From assembly GCA_002495685.1 (NCBI GenBank), contig DAGJ01000004.1, positions 62,001-126,000 on the forward strand: a stretch of 64,000 nucleotides of DNA, read 5' to 3'. The position numbers were made by a program, and so were the translations under genes. The stretch is from Methanobrevibacter sp. UBA412 (GTDB lineage: Archaea; Methanobacteriota; Methanobacteria; Methanobacteriales; Methanobacteriaceae). The notes under the pieces are model-generated. The model was not told where the DNA came from and made no database searches. It was given only the letters and a program-made list of their open reading frames with translations. Positions 1 to 9,664 of the stretch are shown here, one piece after another; position 1 is the stretch's first letter; each line of letters begins with the position of its first letter.

Positions 1-1285
1 GAATACTAAAAACTGCAATATCCTCAACTTCAGGATATTTAATTAATGTTTCTTCAACTTCAGTTGGATAAATTTTCCAACCACTCATATCAATCATATC
101 TTTTTTACGATCAGTAATGAATAAACGATTATCTTTATCTAAATAACCAATATCTCCAGTTAAAAACCAACCTTCTGGGAAAAAACTTTCACGTGTTTCA
201 CGTTCCATATTCCAATAACCTTTAGCAACTGCAGGACCACGCAAAGCTATTTCACCATGTTCATATTTATCTAAAGTACTGTAAGGATCATCTTCATCTA
301 CAATTTTACATTCACTAAAACATACTGGATGTCCTACACTTTCAAAACGATCTGCTTCAATATAATCTTCTGGACGAATTACTGTACCTGTACCTATTAC
401 AATAGTTTCAGATAATCCATAAGCATTTATTATAGGTATACTGTATTGATCTGTGAATTTTTTCCAAATCTTTTTATGTATTGGTCCTCCACCACTAATT
501 ATTTCTCTTACACTATCAAGTTTAGATATATAATCACTGTCAAGATTAGTTAAAGTATGTATAACTGGAGGCATACCTGCTAATACAGTTACATATTCAT
601 TTTCTATTAATTCTAAATATTTATTTAACTCATATCTTTCCATCATAATATATAAAGCACCTGCACGTAAGGCACTTATTCCCCAACTTATACCTACATG
701 AGCCATTGGATAAATTCCAAGAAATACATCATTTTGTCTTAATTCTAATACATCACATTCATTGTGTATACTTGTAAACCAGTTTCCATGTGTTAACATA
801 CTTCCTTTGGGTTTTCCAGTTGTACCTGAAGTATATTGTAGTTGACATAAATCGTCCCAATCAGTAGTTTCTGAGGGTAAAACTTCGGCTTCACGATAAT
901 TTTCTATATTTTCTGGTGTGTAAGTTTTTATTCCAATCTTTTCTCCTATTTCTTCACCTTTTAAGTCAGTTATCATTAATCTTGCTTCTGAGTTTTGGCT
1001 CATGTATTTTATTTCATTTTCTTTATAAACTCTATTTGTTGGTACGGCTATTGCACCTATTCTCCATAAAGCAAACATACTGAATAAGTATTCAGGTGAA
1101 CTTTTTAAATAGATTAATACACGATCTCCTTTACCTATTCCTAATTTTTTTAATTCTCTTCCAAGTTCTGATACTATTCCAAGTATTTCTCTAGAATTAT
1201 ATTTAGTTCCTTTTTCGGGACAGTAAAATACATCTTTTTTTAGTCTTTTTGCATTAGCATCTAAAAATGTTGTTATATTAAGCAT
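1..1285 (-). CDS. Acyl-CoA synthetase / AMP-dependent ligase (3' end outside window)
   Basis: The first 428 codons of an AMP-forming acyl-CoA ligase, read from an ATG at 1285 (MLNITTFLDANAKRLKK). It would activate a carboxylic acid to an acyl-adenylate and then to acyl-CoA in the cytoplasm. Visible motifs are the P-loop YTSGTTGKPKG at about residues 150-160, the A5-type NAYGLSE and the adenylate-binding LTGDIGYLDKDNRLFITDRKK. The C-terminal domain with the catalytic lysine lies beyond base 1. It starts 21 bases after the stop of the dehydrogenase at 1307-2305 on the same strand, so the two are probably co-transcribed. The acid substrate cannot be told from sequence; acetate, propionate or longer acids are all possible. 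Confidence 0.85.
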   Translation of the reverse strand, partial: MLNITTFLDANAKRLKKDVFYCPEKGTKYNSREILGIVSELGRELKKLGIGKGDRVLIYLKSSPEYLFSMFALWRIGAIAVPTNRVYKENEIKYMSQNSEARLMITDLKGEEIGEKIGIKTYTPENIENYREAEVLPSETTDWDDLCQLQYTSGTTGKPKGSMLTHGNWFTSIHNECDVLELRQNDVFLGIYPMAHVGISWGISALRAGALYIMMERYELNKYLELIENEYVTVLAGMPPVIHTLTNLDSDYISKLDSVREIISGGGPIHKKIWKKFTDQYSIPIINAYGLSETIVIGTGTVIRPEDYIEADRFESVGHPVCFSECKIVDEDDPYSTLDKYEHGEIALRGPAVAKGYWNMERETRESFFPEGWFLTGDIGYLDKDNRLFITDRKKDMIDMSGWKIYPTEVEETLIKYPEVEDIAVFSI

Positions 1286-1306
1286 AATTATCTATTCTCT
1301 CTTTTT

Positions 1307-2305
<999 letters not shown>

Positions 2306-2487
2306 TTTATTATCCAAATTGTTTTTATCTATTATTTTTATATTTTTGTACTTTAAAGTATTTTGTTGTATAGAAAAAATACATTGTTCGTCAAATATCG
2401 AAAGGTTTAAATAATCCTTTACATATATTTAAGAAATAGTTATAAATTATATTATAATAATAAAAAAAATAAATAAGGTGATTTTCA

Positions 2488-2967
2488 ATGGAAAAAACAA
2501 TAGAAGAATTAATACAAGATTTAAAATCAACCGATGAATTTGTAAAAGAAGAAACAATGGGATTATTAGAGTTCAATGCAAAAGAATCCGTTGACCCACT
2601 TATAAATGCATTAAAAAGTTCAGATAAAGAAATAAGAAAAGGTGCAGCTCAAGCATTAGGACTTATTAAAGATACTAAAGCAATAGAACCACTAATAAAT
2701 ACATTATCTGATGGAAATAAATTAGTTAGAAGAGAAGCATCAACTGCATTATCCCATATGGGTGAAGCAGCAGTAGATCCATTAATGGAAACTTTAAAAA
2801 GTCCAGATTGGAAAGTTCGAGGAGCAGCAGTTTGGGCATTAGGAGCTATAGGTGATTCTAGAGCAGTAGGATCTATAGAAAAATTATTAAATGATGAAAA
2901 AAATTTTGTAGTTGTAGGTGCTAGATACGCAATTGATGCAATTAAAAATCCTAAAAAAGAAGAATAA
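2488..2967 (+). CDS. HEAT-repeat protein
   Basis: A 159-residue protein made almost wholly of about five HEAT / PBS-lyase-like repeats of roughly 31 residues. Recurring units are VDPLINALKSSDKEIRKGAAQALG, given here only as a pattern of PLI.AL, D..VR..AA.ALG. Such proteins are alpha-solenoid scaffolds for protein binding and have no catalytic residues of their own. The ATG follows a good ribosome site (AAGGTGAT) at about 12 bases. It stands alone, divergent from the dehydrogenase operon, so neighbours give no clue to the partner. Confidence 0.8.
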   Translation: MEKTIEELIQDLKSTDEFVKEETMGLLEFNAKESVDPLINALKSSDKEIRKGAAQALGLIKDTKAIEPLINTLSDGNKLVRREASTALSHMGEAAVDPLMETLKSPDWKVRGAAVWALGAIGDSRAVGSIEKLLNDEKNFVVVGARYAIDAIKNPKKEE

Positions 2968-3063
2968 AAAAATTTTTTTACATAACTAACATTTAATTAT
3001 TCCTATTTTTCACTTTTTTTTACACAATTTTTTAAAATAATTTCATATAAACAAAATTCAACC

Positions 3064-3094
3064 GGAAGGGATATTCCACCAACTTTATATATAA
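3064..3094 (+). promoter_or_regulatory. Candidate NrpR operator plus TATA box of the pdxT-glutamate synthase operon
   Basis: GGAA at 3064-3067, six bases, then TTCC at 3074-3077. This is exactly the GGAA-N6-TTCC operator described for the nitrogen repressor NrpR of Methanococcus maripaludis. A strong TATA box (TTTATATATAA) begins seven bases later at 3084. Bound repressor would cover the BRE/TATA region. A second TATA-like stretch (3257-3266) lies too close to the pdxT ATG to be the main promoter. Confidence 0.6.
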
Positions 3095-3281
3095 ATAAAT
3101 ATAAAGAAACCATAAGGATGAAAAATATTCATCTCCAAAAAAATATAGACTCAAAAAACATAAAAATCACTTATAAAACAATAAAATAAATAAACAAAAA
3201 AAACATAATATATTATTAATCTATTTTTAAAAAAAATATGATAAAAAAATATAAACTTTATATAAAATTCAGTGATTTTTC

Positions 3282-3869
3282 ATGTTAACAATAGGAATTC
3301 TCAACTTACAAGGCGCAGTATCAGAACATAAAGATATAACCGAAAAAGCAATAGAAAAAATGGGTATAATAGCCCAAACCAAAAATGTACGATATGCCGA
3401 CGACCTAAAAGAATGTGATGGACTCATCATATCTGGAGGAGAGTCAACAGTAATAGGGAAAATCTTATTTGAACGAGACCTTGATAAAATAATAAAAGAC
3501 AAAAAAATACCAATATTCGGAACATGTGCCGGAATGGTATTACTTGCAAAAAAAACAAATTACGAACAACCCATACTAGGAATAATGGACATAGAAGTTG
3601 TAAGAAACAGTTTTGGAAGACAAAAAGATTCTTTTGAAACAGAACTCAATATTTTAGGATATAAATACCCTGGAGTATTCATAAGAGCACCAACACTAAA
3701 AAACTATGATAAAACCAAAAAAGACATCAAAGTCTTATGTGAAGTAAATAACACAATCGTAGCAATACAACAAGGCCCTAATCTAGCAATGAGTTTTCAT
3801 CCAGAATTAACTAATGATACAAGATTACATGAATACTTCATAAAGGAGGTTAAAAAATGTGTGGAATAG
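3282..3869 (+). CDS. pdxT: Pyridoxal 5'-phosphate synthase glutaminase subunit PdxT
   Basis: A class I glutamine amidotransferase of 195 residues, the normal PdxT length. It releases ammonia from glutamine and passes it to PdxS for vitamin B6 formation. Visible are the oxyanion motif GGEST (residues 52-56), the nucleophile Cys82 in GTCAGM, and the His173-x-Glu175 pair in SFHPE. The usual partner pdxS is not in this window. The 3' end overlaps the start of the next gene by 13 bases, indicating translational coupling to glutamate synthase, an unusual neighbour that shares only the use of glutamine. The operon sits behind a candidate NrpR operator at 3064. Confidence 0.93.
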   Translation: MLTIGILNLQGAVSEHKDITEKAIEKMGIIAQTKNVRYADDLKECDGLIISGGESTVIGKILFERDLDKIIKDKKIPIFGTCAGMVLLAKKTNYEQPILGIMDIEVVRNSFGRQKDSFETELNILGYKYPGVFIRAPTLKNYDKTKKDIKVLCEVNNTIVAIQQGPNLAMSFHPELTNDTRLHEYFIKEVKKCVE

Positions 3870-4771
3870 CAGGAATAGTATACAAAGATAAAAAAATGCA
3901 CAACATTGGAAACGACATGACAAACATGCTAAATGCACTCCAACACAGAGGACCAGACTCTGCAGGATTTGCATTATACGGAGGATTAGGATTACCAGAT
4001 GGAGAATACATTTTAAACATACAAATTGATGATGATAATCAAATATCTGATGTAAAAAACATAATACAAAACAACTCATCAATCGCACAAGAAGAAAAAA
4101 TCCCATCAGTTGACGATACCATAATATACAGATGTCATGTCAATTTGGATAATTTCAAACAACTAAAACCCTTAATCACTAAAGTTGATCAAATAGATGA
4201 TGTAATAGTTTTAAATGGTTCACATTCATTTGAAATGATAAAAGATGTAGGATCAGTTCTAGAAATTGCAAACAGATATGATACAAGAAGTGTAAAAGGA
4301 ACACATGCAATAGGACACACAAGATTCTCAACAGAAAGTGCAATAGACAGATTCCATGCACACCCATTCCAAACTTATATCTCAGAAGACGTAACAGTAG
4401 TACATAATGGACAAATAACAAATTATTGGAATATAAGAGACCCTCTAGAACGAAAAGGCCACATATTTGAAACATTCAACGATACTGAATGCTTAGTACA
4501 CTACATTGCAGATAAACTAATCTCAAACTACACCTTAGAAGAAGCATTAGAAGGAGCAGTTGAAGATATGGATGGTCCATTCAGTTTCATAATAGGAACA
4601 CCTAATGGAATAGGAATAGCAAAAGATAAACTAGGATTAAGACCTGGAGTAATTGCTGAAAATGATGAAAAATTCGCAATAGCATCAGAAGAAGTAAGCC
4701 TCAGACAAGTAATCGACACACACAATGTAGAACAAATCTCTCCTGGAGAAGTAAGAGTATACGAAATTTAA
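3857..4771 (+). CDS. Glutamate synthase, glutamine amidotransferase piece (class II GATase)
   Basis: A class II (Ntn-type) amidotransferase of 304 residues with the catalytic Cys2 at the N-terminus (MCGIAGIVY), GHTRFSTES and the HNGQITN motif. It equals the first domain of bacterial GltB and supplies ammonia for transfer to 2-oxoglutarate. In archaea the large subunit is split, and here the next two genes encode the missing domains. Spacing is 15 bases to the GXGXG gene, which suggests one operon. The ribosome site (AAGGAGG) lies inside the end of pdxT. A stretch between residues 50 and 130 is longer than in PurF-type amidotransferases and matches the archaeal glutamate synthase form. Confidence 0.88.
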   Translation: MCGIAGIVYKDKKMHNIGNDMTNMLNALQHRGPDSAGFALYGGLGLPDGEYILNIQIDDDNQISDVKNIIQNNSSIAQEEKIPSVDDTIIYRCHVNLDNFKQLKPLITKVDQIDDVIVLNGSHSFEMIKDVGSVLEIANRYDTRSVKGTHAIGHTRFSTESAIDRFHAHPFQTYISEDVTVVHNGQITNYWNIRDPLERKGHIFETFNDTECLVHYIADKLISNYTLEEALEGAVEDMDGPFSFIIGTPNGIGIAKDKLGLRPGVIAENDEKFAIASEEVSLRQVIDTHNVEQISPGEVRVYEI

Positions 4772-4786
4772 AAGGCGGAAATAAAT

Positions 4787-5479
4787 ATGAGTGAAAAAAC
4801 AATTACAATTGACGTATCCAAACTTACATCACGACAAACCAACACAAAAATCAGATATGCAATAGACCATGAAAATGTAGAAAAAATTGTTTTAGAAAAC
4901 CCAAATGCAATGCATTACCTTGTAAATGGGGTAATTGGAGAATCTCAAGTAATTATAGATGGATCTGCAGGATACTTTGCTGGAAGTATGGTTGATAAAT
5001 TACAAATACTAATCAAAGGAAACGCAGGATGGTTTGTAGGAGACAACATGACTGAAGGAGAAATCATAGTTGAAGGCTCTGCAGGAGACGGAGCAGGTCA
5101 AGGAATTTATGGTGGAACTGTAGTAGTTAAAAAAGGTGTTGGAGCCCGTACTGGAGAAATCATGAAAAATGGAACCATCATAATAGGTGGAAACTCAGGA
5201 TTCATGACAGGAATTTTCATGATGGGAGGAAAAATAATAATCCTCGGAGATGTAGGTGAAGACTTAGCAGAATCCATTGTAAATGGAGAAATATATGTTC
5301 TAGGAAAAATAGAAAGTCTAGGAAAAAATGCATTTCAAATGAAAGCAAAAGACGAAGATATAAAAGAATTAAAAACAATTCTCAATAAATATGATTTTAA
5401 CCTATCTAATGAAGATTATAAAAATTTTAAAAAAATCATACCACAAAGTAAAAGACCATTTTTCCATAAAAAAGACTAA
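4787..5479 (+). CDS. Glutamate synthase GXGXG (alpha-subunit C-terminal) domain protein
   Basis: A 230-residue right-handed beta-helix of the GXGXG type, the structural C-terminal domain of GltB. Successive turns carry GSAGYFAGSM, GNAGWFVGDNM, GSAGDGAGQGI, GVGARTGEIM and GNSGFMTGIFM. In the bacterial enzyme this domain packs against the amidotransferase and synthase domains; here it is a separate polypeptide between those two genes. It has no catalytic residues of its own. The same family also occurs as FwdC/FmdC of formylmethanofuran dehydrogenase, but the flanking genes make the glutamate synthase role more likely. The ribosome site is AAGGCGG. Confidence 0.87.
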   Translation: MSEKTITIDVSKLTSRQTNTKIRYAIDHENVEKIVLENPNAMHYLVNGVIGESQVIIDGSAGYFAGSMVDKLQILIKGNAGWFVGDNMTEGEIIVEGSAGDGAGQGIYGGTVVVKKGVGARTGEIMKNGTIIIGGNSGFMTGIFMMGGKIIILGDVGEDLAESIVNGEIYVLGKIESLGKNAFQMKAKDEDIKELKTILNKYDFNLSNEDYKNFKKIIPQSKRPFFHKKD

Positions 5480-5494
5480 GGAGGGAAAAATAAA

Positions 5495-6997
5495 ATGCCA
5501 TTTAATGTAATAAGAGACCCACTAATATGTAAAAGAGATTTTGAAAGACCAGGATGTTGCTGGTATTTATGTGACGATCGAGACGAAGATATCTGTGGTA
5601 AATGTTTCAGTTGTGTGAACAACTGTCCACATGGAGTATATGAAATAGTTCGAGGAGAACCACAACCATTACACCAAGCACAATGTGTAGGGTGCAGAAT
5701 ATGTAGTGAAATGTGTCCTCACGGAGCAATAAAAGTCTTAGCAATGCCAGAAGACCAAAGATTAGGATGGAAATATCCAGATATTTTAGAAATAGAAAGA
5801 AAAACAACTGCAGCTTCATATAAAATTAGAAGTACAGGTGCAACTAGAACACTTCCAACATTTGATGATTTGGTCATAACACCAGCACAAGTAAGTAGAC
5901 CTCCATTAGATAATTATCGAGAACCTTGTGGAACAGATGTAATAATAGGTGATCGGTATGCTGAAAACCCATTACACATTGACACCCCAATCATGATCGG
6001 TGCAATGAGTTTCGGAGCATTGAGTAAAGAAGCTAAAATGGCATTAGCACTTGGATCAACACTTGCAGGAACAGTTGCTAACACTGGGGAAGGGGGAATG
6101 CTCCCTGAAGAAAGAGCATTATCTCACAATTTAGTAGCACAATATGCATCTGGAAGATTCGGTGTATCCGCTGAATATTTAAATAATGCAGATGCAATAG
6201 AAATCAAAATAGGTCAAGGAGCAAAAAGTGGTATGGGTGGACACTTACTAGGAGAAAAAGTTACAGCAGATGTAAGTAAAATCCGTAAAATCCCTGAAGG
6301 AGCAGATGCATTATCCCCAGCAAGACACATGGATATAGTAGGACCTGAAGATTTAAGCATGAAAATCAGTCAATTAAGAGAAATCACAGATTGGCAAGTG
6401 CCTATTATGGTTAAATTTGCTGCAGGACGTGTAGCAAGTGATGTTAAAATTGCAGCTAAAGGTGGAGCAGATGCAATTGTCGTTGATGGAATGCAAGGAG
6501 GAACAGGTGCAGGTCCTGATGTAATTATGGAACAAGCAGGAGTACCAACACTATCCGCTATTGTTGAAGCAGATGCTGCTTTAAAAGATATAAATTTACG
6601 TGAAGAAGTAAGTTTAATAGTATCAGGAGGAATAAGAACGGGTGTAGATGTTCTTAAAGCATTAGCCCTGGGGGCAGATGCAACATATGTAGCAACAGGA
6701 GCACTTGTTGCATTAGGTTGTAGAGTATGTCAAGAATGTTATGATGGAACATGTAGAAAAGGAATTGCAACACAAAATCTTGAATTAAGACACCGTTTAA
6801 ATTATCGAGAAGGTGCAAAACATGTTGCTAATTATATTAAAGCAATGACTGATGAAGCAACAATGCTCGCCCAACAAGCAGGAAATTCTCATTTATCTAA
6901 ATTAGAAAAAGAGAATCTTAAATCTTTAACTTTTGAAGCATCCGTATTAACAGGTGTTCCAATGGCAGGAGAAATGGGATTATCATCTAAAATATAA
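5495..6997 (+). CDS. Glutamate synthase, FMN/iron-sulfur synthase piece with ferredoxin domain
   Basis: A 500-residue protein. Residues 1-90 hold Cys clusters for two [4Fe-4S] centres (CGKCFSCVNNCPHG and CVGCRICSEMCPHG), and the rest is the FMN-binding synthase barrel (MIGAMSFGALSKEAKMAL, GEGGMLPEE, DGMQGGTGAGP, VSGGIRTGVDVLKALALGA). A further cluster, CRVCQECYDGTCRKG, matches the iron-sulfur site of the synthase domain. It condenses ammonia with 2-oxoglutarate using reduced ferredoxin or a similar donor. It follows the GXGXG gene by 15 bases with ribosome site AAGGAGGG. No small GltD-like subunit is adjacent, as is common for archaeal forms with the fused ferredoxin. Confidence 0.9.
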   Translation: MPFNVIRDPLICKRDFERPGCCWYLCDDRDEDICGKCFSCVNNCPHGVYEIVRGEPQPLHQAQCVGCRICSEMCPHGAIKVLAMPEDQRLGWKYPDILEIERKTTAASYKIRSTGATRTLPTFDDLVITPAQVSRPPLDNYREPCGTDVIIGDRYAENPLHIDTPIMIGAMSFGALSKEAKMALALGSTLAGTVANTGEGGMLPEERALSHNLVAQYASGRFGVSAEYLNNADAIEIKIGQGAKSGMGGHLLGEKVTADVSKIRKIPEGADALSPARHMDIVGPEDLSMKISQLREITDWQVPIMVKFAAGRVASDVKIAAKGGADAIVVDGMQGGTGAGPDVIMEQAGVPTLSAIVEADAALKDINLREEVSLIVSGGIRTGVDVLKALALGADATYVATGALVALGCRVCQECYDGTCRKGIATQNLELRHRLNYREGAKHVANYIKAMTDEATMLAQQAGNSHLSKLEKENLKSLTFEASVLTGVPMAGEMGLSSKI

Positions 6998-7018
6998 AAA
7001 AATATTAATTTATTCTTT

Positions 7019-7564
7019 TTATATTTCTTTTTGTTTTGAAATACATAAATTACAAACAGCATTAGGATTTTTGGATTGTTTATCTTTAACTGGACAATAA
7101 TATTCTCCATCTTTTTTTTCTAGTTTTAAATTTCCAGGAAAAGGTGTACCTACAGGATGTATTGGTTCATTTTTAATGAATGTAGCATAAAAACTAATTA
7201 AAGTTAAAATTAAAGAATATTTACTATTATTACTACTGTCTTTATATTGAATAAACTGATTTTTAAGTAAATTTAAAGAATTTTGAAACTTAACTATATC
7301 AATATTCCCTTTATAATTTACATTATCATTTAAAATTTCTTTGATTCTTTTAAAAAAATATTTAATATAAACTTCTAAATATTCTTTTTGAATATTCTTT
7401 TGCATATATTTACAATCTTCACGTATAATACATGTAGCATTCATTTCATCAAAAACACTAACTGTTTTAGCATACTTTTTTAAAATATCCCTTAATTCAG
7501 TAATTTTAATTTCAGGTTCCCTGCTTATTTTGGTAAGTTCATTAAAGATATTAATAATAATCAC
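7019..7564 (-). CDS. DUF2115 (UPF0305) family methanogen protein
   Basis: A 181-residue protein that I recognise as the DUF2115/UPF0305 family of methanogens from its C-terminal pattern HPVGTPFPGNL, YYCPVKDKQ and NAVCNLCISKQ. The N-terminal two thirds is helical and contains two cysteines near residues 45-52. The clustered cysteines at the C-terminus (YYCPV, VCNLC) could bind a metal. The start is a GTG at 7564 with a poor ribosome site. It converges on the glutamate synthase operon with 21 bases between stops. Function is unknown. Confidence 0.75.
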   Translation of the reverse strand: MIIINIFNELTKISREPEIKITELRDILKKYAKTVSVFDEMNATCIIREDCKYMQKNIQKEYLEVYIKYFFKRIKEILNDNVNYKGNIDIVKFQNSLNLLKNQFIQYKDSSNNSKYSLILTLISFYATFIKNEPIHPVGTPFPGNLKLEKKDGEYYCPVKDKQSKNPNAVCNLCISKQKEI

Positions 7565-7644
7565 TTCTAACTAAATAAAAAAAACTTTTTTTATAATAAT
7601 AATATAATATATAATATAATTAAGTTTTAGGATAAAGAATTATA

Positions 7645-8115
7645 ATGGTAGTATATATAACAAAAAAAGAAAATAAGGTATTAACTTGTGTACACACATT
7701 TGATCCGAAATATAAAGAAGGTATACCTTTAAAAGTTTTACAAACAGATTTAGATGTTCATGAACATAATCTTCATGATGTTCTTAAATCACTTGCAAAA
7801 AAAGAATTAATAACTTATGAACATAAAAAAATTAAATTAATAAATGAAAGTACTGAAATTAAAACTCTTGAAACAAAAGAAGATGTTCGGAATGTTAAAT
7901 TAGATATTAAAGAAGCTAATGTTGTAAAAATTATTCGCGAAGTAGTTGATGAAGATAATTTAGTACCTAAATATATTTTGGAAGGCCATTTACTTTATGG
8001 TCCTGAAAAAATTACTAATTTTAGAATGTACCATATAATATTATCTTTAGAAATTAAAGGCGTTATTAAAAAGGTTAAAAAGAAAGATGGTAGATACTAT
8101 AAACTTATTAATTAA
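7645..8115 (+). CDS. Predicted tandem winged-helix DNA-binding protein
   Basis: A 156-residue, lysine-rich protein. The N-terminal 75 residues read like a winged helix (PLKVLQTDLDVHEHNLHDVLKSLAKKELITY followed by a basic wing). The last 55 residues look like a second one (VPKYILEGHLLYGPEKITNFRMYHIILSLEIKGVIKK). Both patterns are described here in parts; no metal ligands or catalytic residues are visible. It is likely an archaeal transcription factor or nucleic-acid-binding protein. I recognise no specific family. It starts opposite to the DUF2115 gene, sharing an 80-base intergenic gap. Confidence 0.6.
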   Translation: MVVYITKKENKVLTCVHTFDPKYKEGIPLKVLQTDLDVHEHNLHDVLKSLAKKELITYEHKKIKLINESTEIKTLETKEDVRNVKLDIKEANVVKIIREVVDEDNLVPKYILEGHLLYGPEKITNFRMYHIILSLEIKGVIKKVKKKDGRYYKLIN

Positions 8116-8178
8116 TTTAAAACAGTTAAATCAATGTATTCCATGTTTTTTTAATTGAAAAATATTCATTTAATAAAA

Positions 8179-8231
8179 TTTATATAAGATTAATTACTAC
8201 TTATTTATTAACGATTAATACTTAGTTAATC
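8179..8231 (+). promoter_or_regulatory. nikR promoter with inverted and direct GATTAA half-sites
   Basis: A TATA-like TTTATATA sits at about 8179-8186. Downstream, GATTAA occurs at 8188-8193 and 8213-8218, and its complement TTAATC at 8226-8231. The last two form a perfect 6-base inverted repeat with a 7-base spacer, placed about where transcription should start. This is a plausible autoregulatory operator for NikR, inferred from position only. Confidence 0.45.
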
Positions 8232-8295
8232 TAAAACACTAAAATAATTTGGGTTAAATATAAAAATTTGTAAAAAAACAGAAGGTTTTATAAAA

Positions 8296-8715
8296 ATGAT
8301 GAGAATAAGCATGTCCCTACCAAAAAAATTACTAGCTGATTTTGATGAAGTATTAAAAGATAGAGGTTACCAATCACGTTCTAAAGGGATACGAGATGCA
8401 CTTAAAGATTACATTGTTCGTTACCAATGGATGAACGAAATGGAAGGGCAAAGAATTGGAGTTATCACCGTAATATATGACCATTTCTTCACAGGAGTAA
8501 TGGAAAACTTAGCAGAAATACAACACGATTTCCGTGATGAAATAAATGCAAGTATGCACATTCACATGACAAACAAATATTGTATGGAAGTAATAGTTGT
8601 AAACGGAGATGTAAATAATATTCGTGAACTTACAGAAAGAATGATGAGACTTAAAGGAGTAGATCACGTAAAACTCACAAGTACAGCTAATGGAGAAAAC
8701 TTAGACCCTTCATAA
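8296..8715 (+). CDS. nikR: Nickel-responsive transcriptional regulator NikR
   Basis: A 139-residue ribbon-helix-helix regulator. Residues 1-45 form the DNA-binding domain (RISMSLPKKLLADFDEVLK), and the rest is the ACT-like metal-sensing domain. The nickel ligands of E. coli NikR (His76, His87, His89, Cys95) correspond to His77, His88, His90 and Cys96 here, visible in IQHDF, MHIHM and KYCME. Using the second ATG at 8299 would remove the one-residue offset. It controls nickel uptake; nickel is needed for F430 and hydrogenases. No nickel transporter lies next to it. GATTAA repeats in its promoter suggest autoregulation. Confidence 0.92.
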   Translation: MMRISMSLPKKLLADFDEVLKDRGYQSRSKGIRDALKDYIVRYQWMNEMEGQRIGVITVIYDHFFTGVMENLAEIQHDFRDEINASMHIHMTNKYCMEVIVVNGDVNNIRELTERMMRLKGVDHVKLTSTANGENLDPS

Positions 8716-8848
8716 ACTAAAATTAATCATTATTCTTAAATATTTTTTTTTATACATTTGATCTATTTTTTAAATAAAAACTTTCAAAATCAATTATAAC
8801 TATTTCTAAAAAAAACTATAAAAAATATAATTTAAAAAAAGATTCATT

Positions 8849-9640
8849 ATGAAATTACAGACAACTCATTATCATTTCAACCTATTAAAAGATACAGAAA
8901 GATTATCCGCATTTTATGAAGCTATTAAAAATAAAGGTGAAAATCCAAATATAAATAAAAAATTAGCATTAGATTTAGGATGTGGAAGTGGGATACTCTC
9001 AATATTTGCTAGTGAATACTATGAAAAAATACAAGCCATAGATTTAGATCCAAGAACAATTAAATTTGCAGAAGAAAACACAAAAAACTTCAATAATATT
9101 CAAATCATTAATGCAGACACAACACAACATGAATTTGAATCCACACCTGATTTAATAATATGTGAAATGTTAGATACAGCATTAATTGAGGAAGAAGAAG
9201 TTTTAACATTCAATCAAATCCATAATAAAATAAAAAGTTACACAGAAATAATCCCTTATGGAATCATAAACAAAATAGAACCAGTATGTATGGAAGATAA
9301 TATAATAATGTATGAAGATTTAGAATCACAACCAAAATATAATATAATTGGTGAAAGTGTAATCTATGATATAATACGATTTAAAGATTATATAAACCCT
9401 GCATTTAATAAAACAATACCATTTTACATTACAAAAAATTCCACATTTAATGGAGTTAAAATAACTACATACACATTATTAAATCAAAAATTAATTTGTG
9501 GACCAACACCAATGTTAAATCCAGAATTAATCATCCCTTTACCAAAAGAATTAGATGCACATCAAGGAGAAACAATTAATATAAACTTATCATATACTAT
9601 GGGTAAAGGATTAGAATCAATAAAAATAAATTTAATATAA
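8849..9640 (+). CDS. Class I SAM-dependent methyltransferase, PRMT-like
   Basis: A 263-residue methyltransferase. Motif I is LALDLGCGSGILSIFA, followed by the acidic AIDLDPRTIKFAEENT and the post-I NADTTQHEF. Motif DLIICEMLDTALIEEEE resembles the double-E loop of protein arginine methyltransferases, and the C-terminal half is beta-rich as in that family. The substrate is therefore probably a protein, but this is inference and an RNA substrate cannot be ruled out. It lies 24 bases upstream of a hydrogenase maturation protease, so the two may share a transcript. Confidence 0.75.
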   Translation: MKLQTTHYHFNLLKDTERLSAFYEAIKNKGENPNINKKLALDLGCGSGILSIFASEYYEKIQAIDLDPRTIKFAEENTKNFNNIQIINADTTQHEFESTPDLIICEMLDTALIEEEEVLTFNQIHNKIKSYTEIIPYGIINKIEPVCMEDNIIMYEDLESQPKYNIIGESVIYDIIRFKDYINPAFNKTIPFYITKNSTFNGVKITTYTLLNQKLICGPTPMLNPELIIPLPKELDAHQGETININLSYTMGKGLESIKINLI

Positions 9641-9664
9641 AATTAAGAATATGAAGGTTTTTTC

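Noticed and set aside
3118..3189. A 23-codon ORF (MKNIHLQKNIDSKNIK...) in the pdxT leader
   Set aside because: It has only a weak AAGG in front, low-complexity Lys/Asn content and no sign of attenuation pairing. More likely chance.
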